A DNA stretch of 64,000 bases, taken from positions 21,799-85,798 of the forward strand of contig CAZSNP010000013.1 of assembly GCA_964608265.1 (NCBI GenBank), given 5' to 3'. Positions 35,492 through 43,222 of this stretch are shown piece by piece. Under the pieces are notes generated by a model that saw only the letters and a list, made by a program, of their open reading frames with translations, was not told the DNA's origin and searched no databases. The translations under genes were made by a program, and so were the position numbers. The first letter of the stretch is position 1. Each line of letters opens with the position of its first letter. The stretch comes from JANWXR01 sp964608265 (lineage in GTDB: Bacteria; Chloroflexota; Anaerolineae; Anaerolineales; UBA6663).

Positions 35492-35687
35492 TCACTGAGG
35501 CGATGAGAGGCACTGATAGGTGTCATACAAGTGATTCAAAAACAACCACGGATTTCGCGGATGACACGGATTGATAAACACCCCGTTGACCGCTGGCCCT
35601 TACCGTCGCCCGGCCGGGGTGGCGACTCCGATGAACGCGGGCGTCAAATTGAGTTTCAGGGCCAGCATGTTCATCATTGCTGGCCGC
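35492..35687. repeat. intergenic word array (CACGGAT)
   Basis: CCACGGATTTCGCGGATGA-CACGGATTG (35550-35576) repeats a CGGAT word, preceded by AGTGATT/TGATAGGTGTC echoes. The rest of the gap shows no gene. Confidence 0.45.
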
Positions 35688-36464
35688 TTATCCGTTATGG
35701 GCGTCAAAGAACTGTGAGATCGCGCGCGCGACCTCGAGCGGGCGCGTCATCGTCGGCACGTGGCCGGCGCCGGGCAGGGTGATGAGCGTGGCGTTCGGCA
35801 GCCTCTGCGCCAGCCGCTGCGAGGCTTCCACCGGCAGTATCCGATCCGCCTCGCCGTGCAGGATGAGGGTGGGCTGGGTGATGGTGTGCAACTCGCTGCG
35901 CAGGTCAACGCCGCTGGCCGCCAGGTGCAGGGCGATGGCCGCCTCCGGCGCAGCGCGGTCGAGGATCTGCCGTCCCCAGCGTTTGATGTGCTCGCAATCC
36001 GGCTCGGGCACACAGGCCTCGACGAACCAATCGAGCGTGGCGGTGTAAGCGGTTTGCATACCGCGCAGGAAGGCGTCGCTCTCCGGCGGGGTCTCGCGAT
36101 AGTACAGCCCATCCACGATCACCAACCCCGCGATTCGCGCCGGATTCCTGAGTGCGGCCCCCAGCGCGGTGAGCGCCCCGGCGGATTCCGCCGCCAGCAC
36201 GCACCGCTCGACGCGATACGCATCGAGTACGGCGAAGACATCACTTACCAGCGTTTCGAAGCTGATCGATTCCACCGGTGCGAGCGTCGCGCCCGCGCCG
36301 CGATGATCATAGGCAATAGTCCGCCACGATTCACTCAGCGTTGCAAACGGCTCGGCCCACAGCTCCCAACTCCCGATCCATCCGCCGATGCCGACGATGA
36401 CGGGGCCATGCGCCGGGCCAAAGGCAATGGTGTAGATTTTCGCATCGCCGACGGGGATGAACAT
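35688..36464 (-). CDS. alpha/beta hydrolase
   Basis: This 258-residue cytoplasmic hydrolase has the oxyanion region GIGGWIGSWELW, a nucleophile elbow AAESAGALTALG, the acid region LILHGEADRILPV and the catalytic His in PGAGHVPTM. The substrate is unknown; related enzymes are esterases or C-C hydrolases. It lies tail-to-head before the URO-D family gene on the same strand. Confidence 0.9.
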   Translation of the reverse strand: MFIPVGDAKIYTIAFGPAHGPVIVGIGGWIGSWELWAEPFATLSESWRTIAYDHRGAGATLAPVESISFETLVSDVFAVLDAYRVERCVLAAESAGALTALGAALRNPARIAGLVIVDGLYYRETPPESDAFLRGMQTAYTATLDWFVEACVPEPDCEHIKRWGRQILDRAAPEAAIALHLAASGVDLRSELHTITQPTLILHGEADRILPVEASQRLAQRLPNATLITLPGAGHVPTMTRPLEVARAISQFFDAHNG

Positions 36465-36485
36465 GGCATTCCTCTTCTCCGCGAG

Positions 36486-37460
36486 TTACGCAGAGCTCGC
36501 GCGTACGGCCCGCAGGTTGGCGCGCGGCGCGATGATGGGCACGACGCAGCCGGTGCCGAGGATGAAGCGCCGGTCGCCCGTCTGCGCGCGGGCGGCGCGG
36601 GCCTCGGCGCGCACCTGCTCCGGCGTCCCGTGCGCCATCGTTTCCCACTGGCGCAGCCCGCCGCAGACCGCGCCCGCGAAGCGCCGCTGCCCTTCCCTCA
36701 GAGTCGGCGGCGTCTCCTGATCGTGCCAGTTGATGACCTGCACGGGATAGCGCGCGACAAGATCGAACAGCACGTCGTCGCCGTGCAGGTGCGCGATGTT
36801 GAGCCACAGCCCCTGCGCGGCCCCGAGGATGCGCCGGTCGTACGGCTCGCCGAACTCGGCGTACTCGGCGCGCGAGAAGATGCGCGTGCTGGCGAACTGC
36901 ATCGCGTAGAACAGGCCATCCAGGCCGGTGCGCTTGGCTGCTTCGATGAAGCGCACCGTCGTCTCGGTGATGACTTCGAGCGCGCGCCGGAGCGGCTCGG
37001 GGTGCTGGCGCAGGTGAACGGGCAGAAGCTCCGGCCCGACGAGATTGCGGGCCTGGCTGAGCGGGCTGAAGATGGTTTGGATGAAAGGCGTCGTGCCGCG
37101 TAATCCGTCACGGATCAAGCGCAACGCTTCGAGCTGCGCGCCGAGCGCTCCGGCCTCGGGGTCGAGCGGCTCGAGCTTCAGCCAGTCGTCCGGCGCGTGA
37201 ATGACGCGCGTTGTCTTCTCGCGCGTGCCCTCCGGGTTGCCGCGCCATTCATCGGCGAAGCCCCAATCGCGCAGACAGAACGAACTGGCCGGCGTGACTT
37301 TGACGAAATCCCAGTCGTGCTGCGCCTGCCACTCGAGCGTGGCGGCGGCCAGATCGTCGGGGCGCTGGTCGTCTACGGGGAAGTGCCGCCACAGCGCGAC
37401 GGGCGGGCGGTCTACGGGTTCGCCGCCGAGGGCGGCGCGGAGGCGCTGGTGCTTGTCCAT
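36486..37460 (-). CDS. uroporphyrinogen decarboxylase-family protein
   Basis: This 324-residue protein has a TIM-barrel URO-D fold starting MDKHQRLRAALGGEPVDRPPVALW. It lacks the haem-type HemE context and fits the broader MtaA/CmuA-like group that contains methyltransferases acting on corrinoid proteins. FIQTIFSPLSQARNL and LHGDDVLFDLVARYPVQVINWHD are the recognisable segments. The true reaction is undetermined. It follows the creatininase-family gene closely (nine bases). Confidence 0.85.
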   Translation of the reverse strand: MDKHQRLRAALGGEPVDRPPVALWRHFPVDDQRPDDLAAATLEWQAQHDWDFVKVTPASSFCLRDWGFADEWRGNPEGTREKTTRVIHAPDDWLKLEPLDPEAGALGAQLEALRLIRDGLRGTTPFIQTIFSPLSQARNLVGPELLPVHLRQHPEPLRRALEVITETTVRFIEAAKRTGLDGLFYAMQFASTRIFSRAEYAEFGEPYDRRILGAAQGLWLNIAHLHGDDVLFDLVARYPVQVINWHDQETPPTLREGQRRFAGAVCGGLRQWETMAHGTPEQVRAEARAARAQTGDRRFILGTGCVVPIIAPRANLRAVRASSA

Positions 37461-37469
37461 GTTGACGCG

Positions 37470-38288
37470 TCAATGATGATCCACCCTCGGCCTTATGGGT
37501 ATGGTACGGAACTCGCGGGCCATCTCGATGAAGCGCTCGACGGTGAGATCGAAAAGGCGCCGGCCCAACTCCGGCGTGGCGGCGGCCGCATCCCCGGCGA
37601 TGCCCTCCTTCGAGAACCTGCTCCACCAATCCTGCCATGCGTACGCCGACGGCTCGGGATGATCCCAATTGAAATACTTGAGCTTGAGCTGACCGATATC
37701 GCGATAGGCCAACGCCATTTGCACCCGCTCCGGGTGCAAATGGAGCATCATCGCCGTCTCGTACTCACAGGCGTGCGCGACCGACCCCCAGCCGCCCTTG
37801 CGCTCTTTGTCGAGCACGTCGGCGACCAGCGCCGGATTGACGGCGGCGTTCACCGTCGTCGCCGCGCAGATCATGCCCGTCTTCAGCACGCACTCGCGCG
37901 CGGCCAGATCGCAGAGGCTGGCGTTCGAGCCGTGCCCGTTGACGATGAAGATGTGGGTGAAGCCGTGCCGCGCCACCGAGATCGCCGTCTGCGCTAGGTA
38001 GGCCAGCGTCGTTTGAATGTCGATCGCAATCACGCCGGGGAAATCCATGTGATGCTCGTCGAGGCCGAAGGGGATGGTGGGCAGCACGAGCAGGTCGCCC
38101 CCGGCGCGCCGCCCGCACTCGGCCAGCACGCCTTCGAGGATGTCGTTGTCGGTGCTGAGCGACATGTGCGGGCCGTGATCCTCCACCGCGCCGATGGGGA
38201 TGGCGACGACGGGCTGCGGCTGGCGCGCAATCGCCGCTCGCATCTCCGGCCAGGTGAGGTGATCGTAACGCCAGAACTCTTTGGCCAT
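37470..38288 (-). CDS. creatininase-family amidohydrolase
   Basis: The ATG at 38288 (MAKEFWRYDHLTWPEM) has GGAG seven bases upstream, giving 272 residues. Metal-binding motifs are IPIGAVEDHGPHMSLSTDND (Glu, His, Asp) and FIVNGHGSN. Family members include creatininase, MftE and riboflavin-pathway amidases; with the adjacent URO-D-like gene the real substrate is unclear. Confidence 0.9.
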   Translation of the reverse strand: MAKEFWRYDHLTWPEMRAAIARQPQPVVAIPIGAVEDHGPHMSLSTDNDILEGVLAECGRRAGGDLLVLPTIPFGLDEHHMDFPGVIAIDIQTTLAYLAQTAISVARHGFTHIFIVNGHGSNASLCDLAARECVLKTGMICAATTVNAAVNPALVADVLDKERKGGWGSVAHACEYETAMMLHLHPERVQMALAYRDIGQLKLKYFNWDHPEPSAYAWQDWWSRFSKEGIAGDAAAATPELGRRLFDLTVERFIEMAREFRTIPIRPRVDHH

Positions 38289-38398
38289 GTGACACTCCAT
38301 GATGGCTCGTAGTAGGCGCTTCAGCGCCAAAGCGGACACTCCGAACTGGCACGATTCAACCCGGAAATGGCAAAGGGCGCAACTGCGGAGACGCGCCA

Positions 38399-38498
38399 GG
38401 GTGCATTTCTATATTTTGGCCGGGCCGCATCCTGAGCGGAGGCCCGCAGTTTTTGCGGGCCGCAGTCGAAGGAGCGGCCAATAATCTGGAATGCACCC
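38399..38498. mobile_element. 100-bp MITE-like element, copy A
   Basis: The element has 9-bp terminal inverted repeats GGGTGCATT (38399-38407) and AATGCACCC (38490-38498) and an internal GC-rich palindrome. It is flanked directly by a 7-bp duplication CGCGCCA (38392-38398 and 38499-38505). It is 95% identical to copy B at 59302-59401 in opposite orientation. It encodes no protein, so it would need a transposase from elsewhere. Confidence 0.85.
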
Positions 38499-38516
38499 CG
38501 CGCCACCGGAATCCGC

Positions 38517-38943
38517 CTACGGTCGCGAGGCGAGGTGCCGGGTGAAGAAGCCGATGACGCGCTGCGTGTATTCGTCGCGATGCGTGTCGAACATGGCCAC
38601 GTGCCCGACGCCCGGCTCGATCCACAGTTCCTTCGGGTCGCGGGCCGCCGCGTACAAACGCTGCGCCGAGTCGGCGGGCACAGTTTTGTCGTCCGCGCCT
38701 TGAATGAGGACGACCGGGCGCGGGCTGATGTGTGCGATGTGGTCAATGGGCCGGAACTCGCTCGCCGTCAGGCCGGCTTGCTGCTCGGCGACGAACTGGA
38801 TGAAGGGGGCCATTCAAAAGGATTGGGCCGCTGGTCGCAAGCACTCGGGTGCGACGCGATTCGCCATCGGACAGCGCGCCGTTGATAAGGGCATAGCGTT
38901 CGGCGCTGTAGCCCGAGAGCGGCTCGGCATACATCTTGCGCAC
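38517..38943 (-). pseudogene. decayed alpha/beta hydrolase
   Basis: The last 98 codons (38813-38517) keep the C-terminal third of a hydrolase: ISPRPVVLIQGADDKTVP with the catalytic Asp and PGVGHVAMFDTH with the His. Just upstream the frame is closed by TGA, and a related coding-like stretch (to about 38943) continues in another frame. The nucleophile region is missing, so this is a truncated, frameshifted remnant beside a MITE. Confidence 0.65.
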
Positions 38944-38996
38944 GCGCTGCGGGGTCTATGAGTCTCTCGCTGTCCGCGATGACTCAATCATAGAGG

Positions 38997-39761
38997 CTAT
39001 GGCGCGGCGGGCGGTTGATAGGTGGTGATGTGGAATTGCGGGGCGCCAAGACGCACGGCCTGCAGCGCCATCGCGAGCAAGACTTCGGCGTCGGCGCTGG
39101 CCCAGCGGTGCTCGACGAAGAGCGTTTGCAGGCGGGCGTCGTTCCACGCCTGGCTGACGATGGCCTCGGTGAGGGCCTGCAACGTTGCGCGCTGGAATTC
39201 CAGTTGGGCGGCCACCTCGTCTCCGGGCAGCGAGGCATACTCGGCGATGAGCGCCTCGCCGCCGGTCACCTGCCCGTTGCGCGTCACGCCGCCGATCCCA
39301 TCCACCAGTTCGGCCAGCGTCGCACGATCGATCACCACCCGATACTGGGTCTTGAGGCCGCCCTCGGTGAGGAGTTCGAGCGCGCCCTCCACAAAGTGGC
39401 CGGCGTCGGCGAGGCTCGAGCCCGCTGCGTAATAATCATTCAGCCGCAGTTCATCTCGCACCGGCGTGTTCGTCGGGAAGCCGATGAGGTAGTAGTTGGG
39501 GACATCGGGTGTCAGGGTCATCACCCAAACGCCGTCGAGCCGGGCCGAGGGCGTGTTGCGGTTTTCGATGACGAGCAGGAGGATGTTGACCTGCGCCTGG
39601 GCCGTGTCGCTTTGCGGCGTCGGCGAGGGCGCTGCGGTCGGCGGCTCCATCGTTCGGCTGGAGCGAGGCAGGGCCGCGCCCATCAGCCAGCCCGAAAGCA
39701 GACAGACAAAGATCGAAACGACCAGGAACACGATTCGCGAACGCATGAGCCGGTGATCCAC
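38997..39761 (-). CDS. LCP (LytR-CpsA-Psr)-like membrane-anchored protein
   Basis: This 254-residue protein has an N-terminal membrane anchor (RIVFLVVSIFVCLLSGWLMG), a Pro/Thr linker and a domain resembling a short LCP fold: ILLLVIENRN, LDGVWVMTLTP, YYLIGFPTNTPV and the ending LAELVDGIGGV. LCP proteins transfer wall polymers from lipid carriers. Key Arg/Asp residues of active LCP enzymes are not clearly retained (GFPTNTPV instead of SIPRDT), so it may be an inactive or divergent member. A GTG start at 39761 lies eight bases after TACAGT; ATG 39746 is an alternative. Confidence 0.65.
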   Translation of the reverse strand: MDHRLMRSRIVFLVVSIFVCLLSGWLMGAALPRSSRTMEPPTAAPSPTPQSDTAQAQVNILLLVIENRNTPSARLDGVWVMTLTPDVPNYYLIGFPTNTPVRDELRLNDYYAAGSSLADAGHFVEGALELLTEGGLKTQYRVVIDRATLAELVDGIGGVTRNGQVTGGEALIAEYASLPGDEVAAQLEFQRATLQALTEAIVSQAWNDARLQTLFVEHRWASADAEVLLAMALQAVRLGAPQFHITTYQPPAAP

Positions 39762-39923
39762 CCAGCGTCACTGTAGCATCGGCAACGGGCGGAGTCTATA
39801 AAGCTCAACTTAATTACGGGCTTTTTACGCGCCGCTGCGAACGCGTGCGCTATTGGGCCGCCACCGCAGACCTGTCCGGTCACATTCGGCTCGCTCACCA
39901 GGCGCGGCCAATCCCCATAAAAT

Positions 39924-39951
39924 GACCCCGGCGCCTCGAAGCGCCGGGGTC
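39924..39951 (-). terminator. intrinsic terminator closing the sigma-54 block
   Basis: An 11-bp perfect stem GACCCCGGCGC / GCGCCGGGGTC with a 6-base loop is followed, on the minus strand, by ATTTTAT. It ends transcription of the two small genes upstream. Confidence 0.8.
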
Positions 39952-39998
39952 TGCACCGGGGAGAACGAGAGGCACACGCTGACGCGTGCGACTTTTCT

Positions 39999-40214
39999 TT
40001 ACATCCGGCTCAGCACACCGCTCACGAGACCGATGACAAAGGCGGCCGGCAGCAGCCATAGCCAGCCTTTGACGGGTTGCAGCCAGCCGAGGAACCGCGC
40101 CAGCTCATGGCCGGCGGCGATGAAGCGCCGCAGTGCACTGAGTTGCAGCGACTCCCAGGCCAGGGTGAGCCGGCGCTGAAGGGTGGGCGGAGGAAAACCG
40201 GGGGTGTGTACCAT
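39999..40214 (-). CDS. small tail-anchored membrane protein, 71 aa
   Basis: The only feature of this protein is a hydrophobic C-terminal helix (GWLWLLPAAFVIGLVSGVLSRM) after an amphipathic basic N-terminal part. GAGGAG lies before the ATG. It follows the 82-aa gene by 19 bases and is probably co-transcribed from the sigma-54 promoter at 40527. A C-terminal anchor with a cytoplasmic helix would suit membrane attachment of a partner such as the FtsZ encoded upstream, but no homologue is recognised. Confidence 0.6.
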   Translation of the reverse strand: MVHTPGFPPPTLQRRLTLAWESLQLSALRRFIAAGHELARFLGWLQPVKGWLWLLPAAFVIGLVSGVLSRM

Positions 40215-40233
40215 GGCGATGACTCCTCGACGA

Positions 40234-40482
40234 TTACCGTGACGTGCTCATCCTGACGACCTTGCCGCGCTCATCGGCCACCACGCGCACGATGCGCTGG
40301 ATCGTGCGGCCGCCGCTGGCCGGTGCGCTGCCTTTGAACGTCAGCACAAACTGGGCGCAGCCATTCGGCGTTTTGGGTGACTGCCCCTGCACCGACGGCC
40401 GCGCGCCCTTGACATCCGGAAACTGCCCATACACCTGCCGGGCGATGCTTTCGATCTGATTGCTGGAAAGCGCCATCGTCAT
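40234..40482 (-). CDS. small hypothetical protein, 82 aa
   Basis: This is a soluble protein with a short N-terminal helix (SSNQIESIARQVYGQFPDVKGARP) and a beta-rich C-terminus (CAQFVLTFKGSA...IQRIVRVVADERGKVVRM). AGGAG precedes the ATG at 40482; the ATG two codons later is equally possible. Its own -24/-12 promoter sits 30-45 bases upstream, in the gap after ftsZ. No family is recognised. Confidence 0.65.
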   Translation of the reverse strand: MTMALSSNQIESIARQVYGQFPDVKGARPSVQGQSPKTPNGCAQFVLTFKGSAPASGGRTIQRIVRVVADERGKVVRMSTSR

Positions 40483-40511
40483 TGCTCCTGTGTGTGTCTG
40501 CCGTCATTCAC

Positions 40512-40527
40512 TGCATCATCCGTGCCA
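40512..40527 (-). promoter_or_regulatory. sigma-54 promoter of the 82-aa/71-aa genes
   Basis: On the minus strand, TGGCACGGATGATGCA (40527 to 40512) matches TGGCAC-N5-TTGCA except for A in place of the first T. It lies 30 bases before the ATG at 40482. Confidence 0.75.
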
Positions 40528-40556
40528 GGCAAAGCGCACGGCGCTTCGCCGGCGCC

Positions 40557-41822
40557 CTATGTGACTTTGAAATCGCGCAGGCTGCGACGGCGGCGCAGAA
40601 AGGCCGGGATGTCGAGGTCGTTGGGGTTGGCGGCCTTCGGCTCGCTGGCGATGATGGTGTGCGGTTCGGCGATGGCGTCGGCGACGGCCACCGCCGATGG
40701 CGCGCTGCTGAAGGCGGGCCGGAACAATGCCTCGGCCAGGTTGCCGTGCGCGGCCTGCCCGCGGCTGGTCGGGGCGAGCACCGCCGCCGCGACGGGGATG
40801 GCCTCATCGCCGAGGAGTGATTGCGTCTGCACGACGTTGGTCGTCGTCTTCGAGGCGGGCGCGACCGGCAACTCGGGCAGCGGCGGCGCATCGTAGCCGG
40901 TGACGATCAGGATCACCTGCGTGCGGCCCGCCATCGTCTCGTCAATCGTTGTGCCGAACACGATCTCGGCGTTCGGCGCGACCGCGCGCAACTGCTCGGC
41001 GGCGCGGCTCACTTCAAACAGGCCGAGGTCGTCACCGCCGGTGAAGTGCACGAGGATGCCGCGCGCCGCTTCGAGGTGCGGGCTGTCAATCAACGGCATC
41101 TTGAGCGCCTGCTGCACGGCCTCCTCGGCCTTGTGTTCGCCGCGCCCCTGGCCGATGGCCATCATGCCCGTGCCCGCGCCGGTGATGATGCTGCGGACGT
41201 TGGCGAAATCCACATTGATGAGGCCCGGCTTGCTGATGAGTTCGGTCAGGCCCTGCACGCCCTGGCGCAGCACCTCATCGGCGACGCGCAGCGACATCTC
41301 AAAGGTGGTGCTGCGCCCGAGCAGCGGCAGCAATTTGTCATTGGGCACGGTGATGAGCATATCCACCTGCGGGCGCAGCCGCGCCAGGCCCCACTCCGCA
41401 TTGTTGCGGCGGCGCGAGGCCTCGAAGGTGAACGGCGTGGTGACGATGCCGACGGTCAAAATCCCCATGCCGCGGGCGACCTCGGCGGCGATGGCGATGG
41501 CGCCCGTGCCGGTGCCGCCGCCCATGCCGGCGGTGAGGAAGACGAGGTCGGCGCCCTGCAGCGCGGCCTGGATATCCTTGCGGCTTTCAGCGGCGGCGGT
41601 CTCACCGATCTCGGGCCGGCCGCCCGCGCCGAGGCCGCGCGTGCTCCCCGGGCCGAGTTGCAATCTGGTCGCGGCCAGGCTCTGCTTGAGCGCCTGGGCA
41701 TCGGTGTTGGCGGCGATGAAGTCCACACCTTCGAGGCCCAGCTCAATCATGCGGTTGACGGCGTTCGAGCCGCCGCCGCCGAGGCCGAAGATTTTGATCA
41801 CGGGTTGGTGGGGGGTGCTCAT
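40557..41822 (-). CDS. ftsZ: FtsZ-family tubulin GTPase with altered T7 loop
   Basis: This 421-residue protein has the tubulin signature GGGTGTG at 101-107, T1 GLGGGGSNAVNRM, and a C-terminal conserved peptide-like DLDIPAFLRR after a variable linker. In the T7 loop NVDFANV (203-209), Asn208 replaces the Asp that activates the GTPase of the neighbouring subunit (Asp212 in E. coli). GTP turnover should therefore be low. FtsZ normally builds the division ring. Here it lies outside any division cluster and has a perfect sigma-54 promoter, so it may be a specialised paralogue. Confidence 0.9.
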   Translation of the reverse strand: MSTPHQPVIKIFGLGGGGSNAVNRMIELGLEGVDFIAANTDAQALKQSLAATRLQLGPGSTRGLGAGGRPEIGETAAAESRKDIQAALQGADLVFLTAGMGGGTGTGAIAIAAEVARGMGILTVGIVTTPFTFEASRRRNNAEWGLARLRPQVDMLITVPNDKLLPLLGRSTTFEMSLRVADEVLRQGVQGLTELISKPGLINVDFANVRSIITGAGTGMMAIGQGRGEHKAEEAVQQALKMPLIDSPHLEAARGILVHFTGGDDLGLFEVSRAAEQLRAVAPNAEIVFGTTIDETMAGRTQVILIVTGYDAPPLPELPVAPASKTTTNVVQTQSLLGDEAIPVAAAVLAPTSRGQAAHGNLAEALFRPAFSSAPSAVAVADAIAEPHTIIASEPKAANPNDLDIPAFLRRRRSLRDFKVT

Positions 41823-41860
41823 CTCACGGTTCTCCTTTGGGTCACTTCTGACTTTGAGGT

Positions 41861-41877
41861 TTGCAAGAGCCGTGCCA
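41861..41877 (-). promoter_or_regulatory. sigma-54 promoter of ftsZ
   Basis: The minus-strand site TGGCACGGCTCTTGCAA (41877 to 41861) fits the -24/-12 consensus exactly and ends 38 bases before the ftsZ ATG. Confidence 0.88.
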
Positions 41878-41901
41878 GGCCGGGCCTGGGCCGACGCCGG
41901 G

Positions 41902-43143
41902 TCAGTTTGCCACGATCACCCGCTCGACGTCGCAGCCCGCGCTACGCAGCCTGGCTTCCACCTCCGCACTCACGCCCTGCTCGTTGCCGAAGATCGTCAC
42001 CCGCTGGGCGCTGGCGGCTTCCTCCACTGAGAAGCCGCACACCGGGGTGTGGGCGCGCACATACTCGAGCGCGTGGCTCCAGTGCCATTCGGAGATGCCC
42101 CACTCGAACGTCGGCAGCAGCAGATAGTGGCGCAGCGGCTTGCCGTTTTTCGGCAGCCCTTTCCCGCCCGTCGCGGGCCGGCCCGTTGGCCGCATCCGCG
42201 CGGCGTATTGCTTGAGCGCGGCCACCGTAATCAGCGTCGAGCCATCTGCCCGATACCAGGCCTCGTTGGCGTACGGGCTGGTCGGTTCGGCGGCCAGCAG
42301 CCACAGGTTGACGTTGAGCAGGTTCTCCGGCAGCTTGTTCTCGGCGATCAGGGTTACGATCTCCTGCGTCTGCGCCGCGAACCTGTCGGCATCCATCTCG
42401 CCGGCCCGTGGCCCGCCGGCCAGGCACAGCAGCGGCCGCCGCGCGCCGAGCCGCGCCTCGATGATCTCGTTGTACCAATCGAATAGATGAAATCCGCGTT
42501 GATCCTGCACCGCGGGCGCGGGCGGTGAGTAGGCCGCGGCGTACGGGCGCGCCGCCGGCCACGCGCGCAGCCCGCCGCGTCCCCACTCGACGGCGTTGCC
42601 AAACGTCCACAGGTTGACGGCGAAGGTCATGCGCTGGGCGAGTTCCATTTGATTGCGTTTGGCCAGCCCGGCCAGGGCAGCTTCGAGGAAGGCCGTGTCC
42701 CAATACTCGCCGCCGGCTTTGAGCGCAGGGAAGACCGGCTCAAGCCCGGCCTCACGCTGCGCCTGCCACACCGGCAGCGCCAGGTCGAGGAAGCGATCGA
42801 CCAGAGCGGTCCTGGCCCAATCGGCCTGCGCCCACGAGGCGCGGGCGTTCGGCTCGCCGAAGACGCAGACGTGTTTCACGCCCCAGCGGGCATACATCGC
42901 GAACAGCGCCTGCAACTCGTCCATCTTCTGCGGGCGGATGGGCGTGGCCGGCAGGTGGATGATCGGCTCGATGCCGGCTTGCTTGAGCGCGGCGATGAAG
43001 GGCTCGGGCACGGCGCGCGTCAGCGAGCCGATGACGGTGAGCGATTGAGCGCCCAGCGCCTTCAACTCCGGCAGCCAGGCCTGCGCATCCACCGCGCGGT
43101 AGTGCGTGTCGTCAGGGAAGTAATGGAAGCCGATGGTGGTCAT
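41902..43143 (-). CDS. putative TIM-barrel glycosidase-like protein
   Basis: The start at ATG 43143 (MTTIGFHYFPDD) gives 413 residues; the upstream extension covers a word array. The alternation of short strands and helices (SLTVIGSLT, GIEPIIHLPA, GVKHVCVFGEPNARASW, NVNLWLLA) resembles a glycoside-hydrolase TIM barrel, with FGEPN recalling the NEP motif of clan A. No signal peptide is present, so it is cytoplasmic. It directly follows the TPR-protease gene and is probably co-expressed with it. The assignment is tentative. Confidence 0.55.
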   Translation of the reverse strand: MTTIGFHYFPDDTHYRAVDAQAWLPELKALGAQSLTVIGSLTRAVPEPFIAALKQAGIEPIIHLPATPIRPQKMDELQALFAMYARWGVKHVCVFGEPNARASWAQADWARTALVDRFLDLALPVWQAQREAGLEPVFPALKAGGEYWDTAFLEAALAGLAKRNQMELAQRMTFAVNLWTFGNAVEWGRGGLRAWPAARPYAAAYSPPAPAVQDQRGFHLFDWYNEIIEARLGARRPLLCLAGGPRAGEMDADRFAAQTQEIVTLIAENKLPENLLNVNLWLLAAEPTSPYANEAWYRADGSTLITVAALKQYAARMRPTGRPATGGKGLPKNGKPLRHYLLLPTFEWGISEWHWSHALEYVRAHTPVCGFSVEEAASAQRVTIFGNEQGVSAEVEARLRSAGCDVERVIVAN

Positions 43144-43156
43144 GGTCTTCTTCGGG

Positions 43157-43220
43157 ACTGACCAGGTGACCGGGTGACCGGGTGACAACGCGTCACCCGG
43201 TCGCCCTCTCACCTGGTCGA
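43157..43220. repeat. word array with nested inverted repeats (CCGGGTGA)
   Basis: ACCGGGTGAC (43177-43186) is inverted as GTCACCCGGT (43192-43201), and the outer GACCAGGTGA (43160-43169) as TCACCTGGTC (43209-43218). The word GGTGACC is tandemly repeated. Confidence 0.7.
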
Positions 43221-43222
43221 GC

